DNA of 64,000 bases from Longispora sp040681875. GTDB taxonomy: Bacteria; Actinomycetota; Actinomycetes; Mycobacteriales; Micromonosporaceae. This document shows positions 35,701 through 43,463 of the stretch, piece by piece (the stretch's first letter is position 1; each line of letters begins with the position of its first letter). The DNA lies in contig NZ_JBFAZP010000001.1 in the NCBI RefSeq assembly GCF_040681875.1, positions 1 through 64,000 on the forward strand, given 5' to 3'. The position numbers were made by a program, and so were the translations under genes. The notes beneath the pieces were generated by a model. It worked only from the letters and a program-made list of their open reading frames with translations, had not been told where the DNA came from and searched no databases.

Positions 35701-37516
35701 TGGACAGCGGAGCGTGCGTCACGGCCACCGACGTCGGCGCGGAGTCGACCAGGGAGTGCACTGGGGTACTGGTACGGCCCGCGCCGAACCCGGCCGCGAT
35801 GTCCGCCCCCGGCAGGGTGCGCACCCCGGCCGCGCCGCCGAGGTCGCCGAGCACGGCACTGGCCGGCACGTGCAGCCCGGACGGGGTGCTCAGCAGCGTC
35901 GACGGGCTGATCGGGGTGTGCGGGGTCAGCCCGGACAGGGACACGCCGGGCGAGGACGCCAGGTGCGCGGCCGGCGACTCCCCCGGCCGGACGTGCAGCG
36001 CCGAACTGATCCCGGCCGCGTGGTCGGTGTTCACCAGGGTGTGGCCGGCCCCGATCTCCCCCATGCTCCCGATCCGGGCCCGCGACAGGGTGTCGACCGG
36101 CGACATCAGGACCGTGTCGAGGGTGCGCACCGCGTCCCCGCCGAGCCTGATCGTGTCCCCGAACGACGTCCCCAGGTGCAGGTTCTGCAGCGTGGGCAGG
36201 GTCAGGTGCCCGCCGCCGATCGCCCCGAGGTGCGGGGTCTGCACGGCCGGCGGCACGGACAGCTCCCCCGACCGGAGGGTGGACAGCTCGAAGTGCCCGG
36301 CGTCGACGTGCTGCTCGGGCATCGGCACGTGCGGGCGGGGCAGGCCGAACAGGCTGCGGCCGAACACCCCCCGGTCGACGACGGCCAGCCGGGTGGCCTT
36401 CCACACCCCCAGGTGCAGTTCGTCGGCCTCGGCGGGCAGGAACAGCCGCAGCCACCGGTTGCCGCCGAACTCCCGGTTGAGGAACGTCAACGTGCTCGAC
36501 CCGAACCGCGACAGCGCGCCGGGCACGGCCGCCACCACCCCCGGGATCGCCCGGACCCCGCTGACGACGACCAGGCCGCCCCGGGTCAGGGTGGTCAGCG
36601 CGAACTTCGGCAGCGCGGTCAACCCGCCCCGCAGCCACAGCGCCCCGCCCTTGAGCCAGCTGCCGCTGACCTTCACCAGGTCGTGCAGGCCCGGGAACAG
36701 CAGGAACGGGTGGCTGACCAGGTTGCGGAACCCGTTGCCCACGAACCGGAACAGCGTGATCGCGCCGGCCTTGAGCCCGTTCCAGACGAACTTGGACCCG
36801 GAGGCGATCAGTTGGAAGATAGGCACCGCGCGGGTGGTGGGGGCGATGATGCCCAGCGCGGACAGGAAGAACTCCAGGGCACTGGCCTTGCCGTGCGCGA
36901 AGTCCACGGCGGTCTTGATGAACAGGGCCAGGTTGACCCCGATCGCGACCAGGGCGATCGGGCCGCCGAAGACCAGGGCCGGCAGGATCAGCGCGATGGC
37001 GATCCACTTGAAGATCTCCCAGAACTCCTCGCACCCGCTCACCGGCGACTTGATGTTGCGGTACGCCTCGACGATCTTGGTCCGGGCGGTGCGGGCGGCG
37101 GCGTCCTGGCTGGTCCCGGCCGTGCGGGCCGTAGTGGCCAGGGAGGTGAGCTGCGGGTCGTCCTTCGGCAGCCCCCGGCCCTGGCTGAGCGCGTTGTCGG
37201 CCCGCCACTGCTCGTCGCGCAACGCGGCCACATACGTGGTCAGCGCACCCGAGGTCCACTCGAACGCCTCGGCGATGCTCACCACGAACCCGCGCAGCCG
37301 GCCGCTGATCTTGTCGCGGAGCGCGTCGGCGGTCTTGCCCGCGAACGCCTCCGGCCCGGTCTTGTCCAACACCGCCGCCAGCCCGGTGTCCACCTCGCGG
37401 GCCGCCCTGCCCAGCTCCCGGACCGAGGCGATCACCTCGTCGAGCCGGGCCGGGTCGCCGGGGGTCGGATCGGCGTGCAGGCCGAGCACGGTCCAGTCGG
37501 TGGGCCTCGGTGCCAT
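29723..37516 (-). CDS. Giant repeat-rich putative type VII effector
   Basis: A 2597-residue protein; the ATG at 37516 is preceded by GAGAGGGGG. Residues 1-150 are helical and resemble WXG100/LXG-type secretion domains. Hydrophobic segments occupy about 165-235 (KWIAIALILPALVFGG). A Pro/Gly-rich region includes eight GPGRVDPxS-like decapeptides (about 860-930). Seven beta repeats of about 65 residues cover about 1165-1590, each with TGFRIAD..A.HAFHRFD and LPDRFLLTP. Residues 1600-2360 are Trp/Tyr/Asp-rich and resemble RHS/YD-type shells. The last 230 residues are helical with hydrophobic stretches and unknown activity. No nuclease or protease signature is visible and no immunity gene is evident. 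The translational link to the AAA+ gene supports a secretion role. Confidence 0.8.
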   Translation of the reverse strand: MAPRPTDWTVLGLHADPTPGDPARLDEVIASVRELGRAAREVDTGLAAVLDKTGPEAFAGKTADALRDKISGRLRGFVVSIAEAFEWTSGALTTYVAALRDEQWRADNALSQGRGLPKDDPQLTSLATTARTAGTSQDAAARTARTKIVEAYRNIKSPVSGCEEFWEIFKWIAIALILPALVFGGPIALVAIGVNLALFIKTAVDFAHGKASALEFFLSALGIIAPTTRAVPIFQLIASGSKFVWNGLKAGAITLFRFVGNGFRNLVSHPFLLFPGLHDLVKVSGSWLKGGALWLRGGLTALPKFALTTLTRGGLVVVSGVRAIPGVVAAVPGALSRFGSSTLTFLNREFGGNRWLRLFLPAEADELHLGVWKATRLAVVDRGVFGRSLFGLPRPHVPMPEQHVDAGHFELSTLRSGELSVPPAVQTPHLGAIGGGHLTLPTLQNLHLGTSFGDTIRLGGDAVRTLDTVLMSPVDTLSRARIGSMGEIGAGHTLVNTDHAAGISSALHVRPGESPAAHLASSPGVSLSGLTPHTPISPSTLLSTPSGLHVPASAVLGDLGGAAGVRTLPGADIAAGFGAGRTSTPVHSLVDSAPTSVAVTHAPLSNAPGLSGAGHSPTVLASFDLLAGGNTATHTLTGAPGGLHGAGGRIGDHTGQAVGARHVSLDLPPVVSREPVHVRPGELDVHRLVEPTPAAVRPGLDPAHAFGTPATVEVRGLAGSGGRIDAAGPPPTAGLSGGRADLPGTPLASPPRTDALSGPPPVREPARVLDGPGSPVTAGRSSGPDAHALVRATPTVPPPHPAQVASGPPPGAPHVPASTVDSALDLLHGPAPLRTGDRAVDPLPANGTTHTPPAPTRGTDLPPGSGRVDPPTGPGRVDPASGPGRVELPSGPGRVDPPSGPGRAEPSSGPGRGDLPSGPGPVEHGAGPGPVGHPTTPDGRVPGVPEKDLSFPPGTVHLGGQGGPGHTVLDGRPARSGPAHSGGHIPAPAGNRGRLTAAELDRAWHYDSERLGGAFGALDDPARAQRIETWAAYTRARNDLARAEQTWTDLAHRQGESSRGPGAFELAAERSYTAAVARVDRLEGDLGRLGVHPGAMDRKLGELLRDSVRERPRLVGAGPVFSRPVGDSDVPVQGLVTLRDDVGQPIGLRVDTTGGAPRLLDETGAPLTVPVRPHQGGFQIDLGDGFHRFQPDGVVAESGRVLHGVDGRPLPGRFAVTPTTGPTRIETDGALHPVTAHGTGFQVTDPAAHGTFHRFDAEGNPTAAGTPLFTAPGTPVPGTFLVTPAGGGQATVEAAAHLRVTAEANGFRIADPGADHAFHRFDHQGNLVATGTPLRDAGGVALPDRFLLRPAGGGATSVETTVGRFQVLADAHGFRIADPAAEHAFHRFDRNGVLTGTGTPLRDAGGAALPDRFLLTPPHGPNTIETTAGHYQVTVEATGFRIADQNAEHAFARFDGHGVLTETGAPARAVGGAALPDRFVVTPVGGGAVHGEVTGVRYTLTPHGTGFQFTDLQGAGAFHRFDNAGGLAETGVPLRTIDGRATGHLGVTPAAGGAGRVEVRTGQTVPHLAVQPHGAGFQVTDQSVGKLGEFRTFAADGAMTRQGINIVRDGAPTGRQFVLTLPQDGTPRTWLLHDAAGPVANPGPFQRGTVDASGAGGGRLRLVTDTGGEVFDSRPLAGGTTLDVVRRFDDSFGRGSQRPHWTEFGADGRVVDHGLRHADNSAVAWRDVSHTGGDRHELRQALGGGDVVGLRTPLGHWTWHRYDAAGERLAHGPRVRDADGGWTDRVAHGNPGEYVQRQWGPAHTPTNAGMYRQHDLAGGNRLDTWQQHSPHGKDAGRRERLPDGSTLETHRWSEQRPPHWVRRALAGVDGQVFGANRFLRSDTNFQLFTWTHTVGPNSSTGFRFVGMGDNVYDFAANGRLVRFTGKLDHGNTLNVGHGRVDLPAQTPRAPGATPWSEGAGKLSGHRRDVAPGGNADGRIWEDVYHPQRQGGDWYTPGGGGWRVARAGYADGTVKEFRLPMTPGAADGSIAGRLGAHEGTDHWVLRDPHGTVLGRQDRWPVPGGGQGHRIEAHAPVNPGRWHWSGYNARTDSRTWTWTDLDAPAGAPRTGIREFDRGFNGSDTAFDDSFRDFTVDAAGVRSLVRDRRMLDGGGHVDSWRVPDAGAAGGFRWEWHKADKFGNVRDYPAGLLERTWWRADANAWVAGWHDGAVRFRDSVVPPAGPATLVREIPAGALVHRVREYHPGGPLHVPSPHVWREFDFGTVVRERSALTTGGFLERDAWRGQWNRYDAHGNVVAQRSDSGYVFDVLGGQHGPIGRELDYRGAVTEVRGWNRRVREANRMQWGGELRHPATHATEALYQPYVKLAMEKIALEFTQEFLLEFAANLGVNAIVDAIAGTQFNGKDVLKAFANAAVGASLKTGVGALVHDNRFGRMQRSADWKNGLANLDSGKPWFRKPLNHDKHYSNEWAGNETATRWRGGTYDFAFNVPVAGLTSFVNGSMNAAVFGITDKNGNTVLLTGGAAVYDGLLSMAAGVTAAASSSILKTALFAGGGGRLFHRQGVAEFALQLPWRILEKTFTATLLKEYRMHDNPWYYAR
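34730..34935. repeat. 30-bp tandem repeats within giant effector gene
   Basis: About seven to eight imperfect 30-bp units encode a decapeptide of the form GPGRVDPxS on the minus strand. The units differ mostly at single bases, so the array can expand or contract. It forms a flexible linker in the protein. Confidence 0.75.
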
Positions 37517-37681
37517 CGTGGACCCCCTCTCCGCGCCGACGGGTCCACTGTGACCACGTACGGGAACCGGGATCTGTTCACGGTTCGGGAAGGAATTTCG
37601 CGGGGGCGGTGAACAATCCGGCCCCGTCGCACGTGGTCGGGGTAAGGGCCACGCGGCACCACCACCGGACGGAGGCGTCAG
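37517..37681. promoter_or_regulatory. Divergent promoter region of effector and WXG100 genes
   Basis: A 165-bp gap with starts facing outward. On the plus strand GGAACC (37562-37567) is followed 14 bp later by GTTCGG, a spacing slightly short for an ECF-type promoter. TGTTCAC (37574-37580) and GTGAACA (37608-37614) form a 7-bp inverted repeat. Assignment to the ECF sigma factor encoded at 45 kb is speculative. Confidence 0.35.
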
Positions 37682-38548
37682 ATGCCGGACTTCGCCATCG
37701 ACTACAGCGTGCTGCACGCCGCGCGCAAGGACCTGCACGACCTGGCCGACCGAATCGGCCCCCACCTCAAGGACAGCGCGTTCGCGCAGGTCGGCGGCGA
37801 CTACGGCTCCGACACGGTCTTCGGGGACTCCGGGCTGGCCACGGCGTTCCGGGCCCTGTACCGCACGGCCCGGCACCCCATGGACAAGGCCGACGAGGAC
37901 CTGCGCCAGCTCGGCGACATCTTCGGCTCGGTGGCCGACGGGTACTTCGACGTGGACGCCCAGATCGCCAACGGGATGGGCATGATGGGCGCCAGCCTGG
38001 GCCTGGACGAGTGGAAGGACAAGAAGGCCGCCTGGGACTACCTCCAAGCGCACCGCTCGGAGTGCATCGCCGGCCCGGACGGGTCGATGCCCGAGTTCTG
38101 CTCGGCCACCGACCCGGGCCGGCCGCCCACGGACTTCACCGTGAACACGGCCAGCGGCTCGGTGACCACGCACCTGACCCTCGACGAGCACAACAACGTG
38201 GTCAAGGAGGAGACGACGGTCGTCGCCGGCGACCAGCGGTACACGTCCACGACGACGTACACGCCGGACGGCAAGTCGCAGACCACCGACACCACGTTCG
38301 CCGACGGCAGCACCACGCACTCGGTGACCACGAACGGCGAGCACGGTTCCTCCGTGACGGACACGACCGACAACTCCGGCGCGCACACCCACACCGAGAT
38401 CACGTTGTCGGAGAACGGCGGCGGCTCCATGGTCACCACCGGGAACGACGGCACGAAGACCGAGTACACCCGGCCCGACCGGTACGCGCCCTGGACGAAG
38501 GTCGAGCCCCCGCCCGAGTCCTCGTCCTACGACTACATCGCGTCCTGA
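37682..38548 (+). CDS. WXG100-like protein with Thr-rich beta-repeat C-terminus
   Basis: A 288-residue protein with GGAGG before the ATG. Residues 1-115 are mainly helical, begin MPDFAIDYSVLHAARKDL and resemble the helical hairpin of WXG100/ESX substrates, without a clear WXG turn. Residues about 140-270 are Thr-rich repeats (HLTLDEHNNVVKEETTV, YTSTTTYTPDGKSQTTDTT) that should form a long beta-structure. No signal peptide is present, so export would depend on the type VII machinery. It sits 23 bp before the second WXG100-like gene, and the two probably form an operon. Likely a secreted partner or effector. Confidence 0.72.
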   Translation: MPDFAIDYSVLHAARKDLHDLADRIGPHLKDSAFAQVGGDYGSDTVFGDSGLATAFRALYRTARHPMDKADEDLRQLGDIFGSVADGYFDVDAQIANGMGMMGASLGLDEWKDKKAAWDYLQAHRSECIAGPDGSMPEFCSATDPGRPPTDFTVNTASGSVTTHLTLDEHNNVVKEETTVVAGDQRYTSTTTYTPDGKSQTTDTTFADGSTTHSVTTNGEHGSSVTDTTDNSGAHTHTEITLSENGGGSMVTTGNDGTKTEYTRPDRYAPWTKVEPPPESSSYDYIAS

Positions 38549-38571
38549 ACCACCCCACCCGAAGGAGCGTC

Positions 38572-38871
38572 ATGCCCAACATCTCCCTGGACTACGAGAA
38601 GATCGACGCCACGTCCGGCCGGCTCGACGCCGCCGTGCGCGACATCCTGCCGATGCTGGAGACGTTGCGCACCGACGTGTCCGACCTGCTGGAGGACGGC
38701 CTGGTGTTCCAGCAGTCCAGCCCGGCGATGAAGGAGTCCTACGACAAGTTCAACACCAGCCTGCTGGGCGCGATCAAGGGCATCAACGACTTCGCCAAGC
38801 AGTTCCGCGACATCCGCACCTCGATGGAGGAGATGGACGGGGACATGGCCGGCAAGATCCGCTCGGCCTGA
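38572..38871 (+). CDS. WXG100/ESAT-6-like small secreted protein
   Basis: A 99-residue protein with GAAGGAG before the ATG. Length and all-helical composition match WXG100 proteins. Two helices (residues about 8-42 and 52-90) are joined by a turn reading DGLVFQQSSP, where the usual WXG is replaced. The first residues NISLDYEKIDATSGRLDAAVRD match the common start of actinobacterial ESX substrates. It probably dimerises with itself or with the upstream protein and is exported by the EccC-type ATPase encoded convergently. Confidence 0.82.
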   Translation: MPNISLDYEKIDATSGRLDAAVRDILPMLETLRTDVSDLLEDGLVFQQSSPAMKESYDKFNTSLLGAIKGINDFAKQFRDIRTSMEEMDGDMAGKIRSA

Positions 38872-38880
38872 CGGCGCACC

Positions 38881-38906
38881 GGCCGGGACCCGCCGTGGTC
38901 CCGGCC
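38881..38906. terminator. Hairpin between convergent WXG100 and EccC genes
   Basis: A perfect 10-bp stem, GGCCGGGACC with GGTCCCGGCC, and a 6-base loop. It starts 10 bp after the WXG100 stop and can also act on the opposing EccC transcript. Confidence 0.65.
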
Positions 38907-38996
38907 ACCTCCCGGGCCTCGCTCCGGTCCCGGCCGGTTCCCCGGTGCCGCCCCCGGCCGGGGCTACTTCTCTGGCGCGGCCCCGGCCTTGGCCCA

Positions 38997-41900
38997 TCAG
39001 CTCCGCAGCGTCGTCCGCGGGATCTGCACCGCCATCGCCGCCCCGCCCGCCCCGCCGGTGTAGCCGCGCCCGGCCGGCATCGTCGCCCGCACCTGGCTGG
39101 CGGACAGCCGCGCCCCGATCACGTCGCCCTCCGTCGTGGCCCTCGGGTTGAGCAGCACCCCGCGCCGGACCCGGCGGGCGGCGCTCACCCAGCTGCCCAG
39201 CGCGATCGACAGGGCGTCCAACGGACCGGCGTAGACCAGGGCCTCACCGTTGTCGCGGCCCGCCGCCACCACGTCCCGCAGCACCTTGTCGGCGGCCGGC
39301 TGACCCAGCAGGTCCGCGTCGTCGATCAGCACCACCCGGGGCCCGGGCAGCGCGTCGAGCGCGGCCCGCACCGCGTCGGCGGACGGGTCGGGGTCGGCGA
39401 GCAGGCGAACCCGTTCGTGCTGGCCCAGTCCGCGCAGCGGGGAGTCGCGCGGGGTCAGCACCACCAGTCCGGTACCACCGGCGAGCAGCGACACCGCCAG
39501 GCAGGCCAGGGTGTTGCTCCGCCCGGTGCCCGACGCGCCGCCGACGAAGAACGCCGAGGTGGTGGCGAGGTCCACGCCCAGCGGGGCCCCGTCGTCATCG
39601 CCGACACCCAGCAGTCCCCACAGGGGGCGGCGGAGTTCGGCGGGTACCCGCTCGTACACGTCGGTGAACTCGACCAGGTTGGGCAGGCCCGCGACCGGGA
39701 ACGGCCGCCGCCGGCCCGGGGTGGCCCGGTTGCCGATCCGGCGCAGCGCCTCGGCCTGCGCGCGGCCGCTGTCGTCGGCGTCGAGGAGCGCCACCTGGGT
39801 CTCGGTCCGCGACAGCACGTGCCAGCCGCGCCCGTTGGCGATGTTCGCCGGCACCTTGCTCGGCATCAGCCCGACGAGCTGGTAGTCGTTGCGGTCGGTC
39901 TGGCGCAACAGCAGCTTGTGGTCGTTGTGCGCCGACAGCCGCCCGCCGAGCAATGCCCGTTCCGAGGTGGCGATCAGGTGCAGGCCCATGGCCGCGCCCT
40001 CCCGGGCGAGCCGGGTCACGTCGGTGAGCAGCCGGCCGTGGTCGTACTCGTCGAGGACGGGGGCCAGGGCGTCCCAGCCGTCCACGAACAGCAGCAGGTG
40101 CGGGGGACGCTCGGCAGGCGGGAGGAGTTGGCGGAGCTCGACCAGGTCGGCGCAGTGCGCGACCGTGCACGCCTCCTGCCGGCGGGTGAGTTCGAGACTG
40201 AGCCGTCGCAGCAGCCGGTCCATGCGTTCCATGTCGTGCCGGGACACCACGGCCCCGCAGTGCGGCAGACTCTCCAGGGCGGCCAGGCCCCCGCCGGCCG
40301 CGTCGATGGCGTACATGTGCACGTCGTCGGCCTTCGCGCGGGCCGCCGCCGAGCCGGCGATGGTCCGCAGCACCTGGGTACGCCCGGACCGGGGCGCGCC
40401 GATGACGTACAGGTGCCCGAAGGTCGCCAGGTCCACGGTGGCGACCCGGCGCTGCTGGAGCTCGGGCACGTCCTCCAGCGCGTACGGGATCAGCGCCGGC
40501 AGGCTGGGGTGCGCGTCCCCGGGTCGGGCGACGTCGGGCAGCTCGGCGAGCAGCACCCGGTCGTCCAGGGCCGGCAGCCACGGGCTGGGCTGGGGCGCGA
40601 GGTCGTCGAGCCGGCCGGCGGCCTCCCCGATCGCGGCGACCAGGGCCTGCAGATCGGTGGGCACGACCGGGCCCGCGGGGCCCGGCTCGGCCTCGGCGGC
40701 GGGCAGGTCCACGGGCCGGCCCAGCCGGTTCCAGGACAGTTCCACGGACCGGGCGGCCAACCGGCGGACCGGCGCGTCCCCGTCCGCGACGGGCCGCTCG
40801 GCGCCGACCCAGGCGGACTGGAACGGCACGGCGTTGCGGTGCCCGTACCGGACGAACGCCCGCCCCGGGGTGCCGGGCGAGATGTGCACCGCCTCGGCCG
40901 TGTCGATGATGTCCTGGCTCTCCACCGCGTCGGTGACCCGCAGCGCGATCCGCAGGTTGGTGTTGGCCTTGATGTCGGGGGTGACGGAGCCGGCCGGCCG
41001 CTGGGTGGCCAGGACCAGGTGCAGGCCGAGGGACCGGCCGCGCTGGGCGATGCTGATCAGGCCGGGCACGAAGTCGGGCACCTCGCGGACCAGGGTGGCG
41101 AACTCGTCGATGACGAGCAGCAGCCGGGGCAGGCGGGGCAGGTCCGGTTCGGCGCCGCGCCGGGCCCGGTAGGCGGCGAGATCCTTCACCTCGGCGTCAG
41201 CGAGGATGCGTTCGCGGCGGCGCAGTTCCGCGCCGAGGGAGTCCATGGCCCGGCCCACGAGGTGCGCGTCGAGGTCGGTGACCATGCCCAGGGTGTGCGG
41301 GAGCGCCTCGCACTCCCGGAAGGCGCTGCCGCCCTTGTAGTCGACGAGCACGAACGTCAGCTCGTCGGGCCGGTTGGTGGCCGCGAGGGAGGCGATGAAC
41401 GCCTGGAGCAGTTCCGACTTGCCCGAACCGGTGGTGCCGGCGACCAGGCCGTGCGGGCCGTCGCGGACCAGGTCCAGGGCGAGGGGCCCGTCGTAGCCGG
41501 TGCCGAGCAGGAACGTGGTGGACGCCGGTTGCCTCCGCCACCGGGCCAGCAGCCGGTCGGCGTCGGGCGGTTCCTGGTCGAGCAGGTCGAGGAGCCGCAC
41601 CTCCCCCGGCAGGCCCACCTCGTGTTCCGGGCTGACGTCGCGCAACGGGGCCAGGGCGCGGGCGACCTCCTCGCACCAGCCGGCACCGACGAGGTCGGCG
41701 CGGATGTCGGGGAGTTCCGGGGTACCGCCCCGGCGCAGGGTCAGGGTGCTCTCGCCGACGGCGACGACGGCGGCACACTCCTCGGGCAGGAGCCGTTCCT
41801 GCTGGTCGAGGCACACGCTGAAGATCCGCACCCGGGGCCCGTCGGCGAACACCTGCACCATGCCGGGCACGTCGCGCAGGTGCCGGGCCCCGTCGGCGAT

Positions 41901-43463
41901 GACGAGGATGTCGGGGTCGGTGAACATGGCCCGGCCCATGGAGGAGCCCAGCACCCGGTCGCGGGCCTGGAGCTGGGCGACCAGCTCGTTGACCCGTTGG
42001 GCGACGGTCTCCGGGTCGTTGCCGACGCTGACCACCGGGCCGGTGGACCCTGCGGCGCGCAGGTGGGGCAGCCAGCGGGCCCAGTCCCACTCGGCGGCCC
42101 GGGACGGATCGGTGAGCAGCACCACGCGCAGGTCGCGGGGGCTGTGCAGCACCGCCGCCTGGGCGAGCAGCCAGCGGGCCAGGGCCAGCACCGCCTCGTC
42201 GGGGCCGGCGAGCCCGATCACGCCGTACTCCGGCAGTTCCAGGCCGACCGGCACGTCCGGGACCGTCCAGCGCACGGTGCGGTGGTTGTCGTCGCGGGCC
42301 GGGTCGTCGACCTCGGTCACGGACGGCAGGTCCACGGTGCCCAACCGGAGCAGCAGGTGGTCGGCGTCCCGGCGGCGGCGCTGCCAGAGCTTGCCGCCGG
42401 GGCCGGTGGCGATCAGGCCGACGGTCGCCGGATCGGGGCCGGTGAGGGAGCGGACCTCGCGCTCGTGCTCGACGTCCCCACGGATCTGCCGGTGCAGGGT
42501 CTCCAGCTTCTCCTGGTAGCGCCGGGCCGCCTCCTCGTGCTGGCGCCGGTTGGTGCGCCGGCCGACCACCCAGTTGCTCACCGCCATGACCGGGGTGAAC
42601 AGGATGAACACGAGGTAGAAGTAGGACCGGAACACCCCGACCATGACCAGGCCGAGGATGACCGGGGCGAACAGCATCAGCAGCGGGAACGGCGCCCGCG
42701 AGCTGCGGGTCGGCGGGGTGGGCAGCCGGATGCGCTCGGCCTCCAGGTGCGGGGCGATCCGGGGTGGCCGGTTGTAGTCCCGGCTGAGCCCGTCGGCGGA
42801 CTCGGTCACGGCCGCGTCGGCCTCCACGGGCGCGACGACCCGCAGCAGCCCGGCCCCGACGGCGACGTCCGTGCCCTCGGGCCAGGCGGTGCCCTGCCCG
42901 TCCGCGCTGCTTTCACGGGTACCGTCGGGCGGGGTCACGACGGCCGCCCGCACGAGACCCTCCGCGCCCGGGTCCCGGCGCCACGACACCGCGCCCGACG
43001 CGGCCACGGTCACCCACAGGCCGCGCGCCGGCGTGTCCTCCCCCTCCAGCCGGATCGCGCACCCCGGCCCGGCGCCGACCTCGTGGCTGCCGGCGGTCAG
43101 CTGCCAGGTGCGCCCGGCGTCGGGCCCGGACACGAGGTGCAGCTCGACGAGGACGGGCGCGGGCACCGGCGGTCCGGAGCGCGCCGGGGCGGCGGCAGGA
43201 CCGGCCGGGCCGCCGAGGCCCAGGACGCTGCCGGCCCGGATCCCGCTGCCGGCCACCGGCCGTTCCGGTGCCAGGGCCGTACCGCCGAGGTAGAGGGGCC
43301 TGGCCTGGCCCGGGCCGAGGTAGGCCCGCAGTTGGCTGTCCGGCTCCCGTTCCCGGCCGAGCGCGGCGCTGAGTTCGGCGACGGTGCATCCGAGGGGCAC
43401 CTCGACGAGGTGGTCGCGGCGCGAGCCGTCGGCGTGGTCCACGGAGGTGACGGTCAGGTTCAT
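38997..43463 (-). CDS. eccC: EccC/EssC-type FtsK-SpoIIIE secretion ATPase
   Basis: A 1488-residue motor of type VII secretion. Residues 1-85 and 105-180 are FHA/ubiquitin-like domains as in EssC. Two membrane segments lie near 255-300 (FPLLMLFAPVILGLVMVG). Three FtsK-like ATPase domains follow. The first has a canonical Walker A, AGTTGSGKSELLQ (near 680), and Walker B, LLLVIDEFATL (near 780). The second (GAPRSGRTQ, near 1025) and third (GASGTGRSN, near 1310) lack the Walker lysine. Only the first should hydrolyse ATP well, in line with EccC proteins where the later domains bind substrate signals. The start overlaps the upstream membrane-protein stop (ATGA). Confidence 0.92.
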   Translation of the reverse strand: MNLTVTSVDHADGSRRDHLVEVPLGCTVAELSAALGREREPDSQLRAYLGPGQARPLYLGGTALAPERPVAGSGIRAGSVLGLGGPAGPAAAPARSGPPVPAPVLVELHLVSGPDAGRTWQLTAGSHEVGAGPGCAIRLEGEDTPARGLWVTVAASGAVSWRRDPGAEGLVRAAVVTPPDGTRESSADGQGTAWPEGTDVAVGAGLLRVVAPVEADAAVTESADGLSRDYNRPPRIAPHLEAERIRLPTPPTRSSRAPFPLLMLFAPVILGLVMVGVFRSYFYLVFILFTPVMAVSNWVVGRRTNRRQHEEAARRYQEKLETLHRQIRGDVEHEREVRSLTGPDPATVGLIATGPGGKLWQRRRRDADHLLLRLGTVDLPSVTEVDDPARDDNHRTVRWTVPDVPVGLELPEYGVIGLAGPDEAVLALARWLLAQAAVLHSPRDLRVVLLTDPSRAAEWDWARWLPHLRAAGSTGPVVSVGNDPETVAQRVNELVAQLQARDRVLGSSMGRAMFTDPDILVIADGARHLRDVPGMVQVFADGPRVRIFSVCLDQQERLLPEECAAVVAVGESTLTLRRGGTPELPDIRADLVGAGWCEEVARALAPLRDVSPEHEVGLPGEVRLLDLLDQEPPDADRLLARWRRQPASTTFLLGTGYDGPLALDLVRDGPHGLVAGTTGSGKSELLQAFIASLAATNRPDELTFVLVDYKGGSAFRECEALPHTLGMVTDLDAHLVGRAMDSLGAELRRRERILADAEVKDLAAYRARRGAEPDLPRLPRLLLVIDEFATLVREVPDFVPGLISIAQRGRSLGLHLVLATQRPAGSVTPDIKANTNLRIALRVTDAVESQDIIDTAEAVHISPGTPGRAFVRYGHRNAVPFQSAWVGAERPVADGDAPVRRLAARSVELSWNRLGRPVDLPAAEAEPGPAGPVVPTDLQALVAAIGEAAGRLDDLAPQPSPWLPALDDRVLLAELPDVARPGDAHPSLPALIPYALEDVPELQQRRVATVDLATFGHLYVIGAPRSGRTQVLRTIAGSAAARAKADDVHMYAIDAAGGGLAALESLPHCGAVVSRHDMERMDRLLRRLSLELTRRQEACTVAHCADLVELRQLLPPAERPPHLLLFVDGWDALAPVLDEYDHGRLLTDVTRLAREGAAMGLHLIATSERALLGGRLSAHNDHKLLLRQTDRNDYQLVGLMPSKVPANIANGRGWHVLSRTETQVALLDADDSGRAQAEALRRIGNRATPGRRRPFPVAGLPNLVEFTDVYERVPAELRRPLWGLLGVGDDDGAPLGVDLATTSAFFVGGASGTGRSNTLACLAVSLLAGGTGLVVLTPRDSPLRGLGQHERVRLLADPDPSADAVRAALDALPGPRVVLIDDADLLGQPAADKVLRDVVAAGRDNGEALVYAGPLDALSIALGSWVSAARRVRRGVLLNPRATTEGDVIGARLSASQVRATMPAGRGYTGGAGGAAMAVQIPRTTLRS

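Noticed and set aside
33908..37612. Plus-strand open frame of 1234 codons
   Set aside because: Antisense shadow of the effector N-terminal half; Arg/Gly/Pro-rich composition with no recognisable domain.
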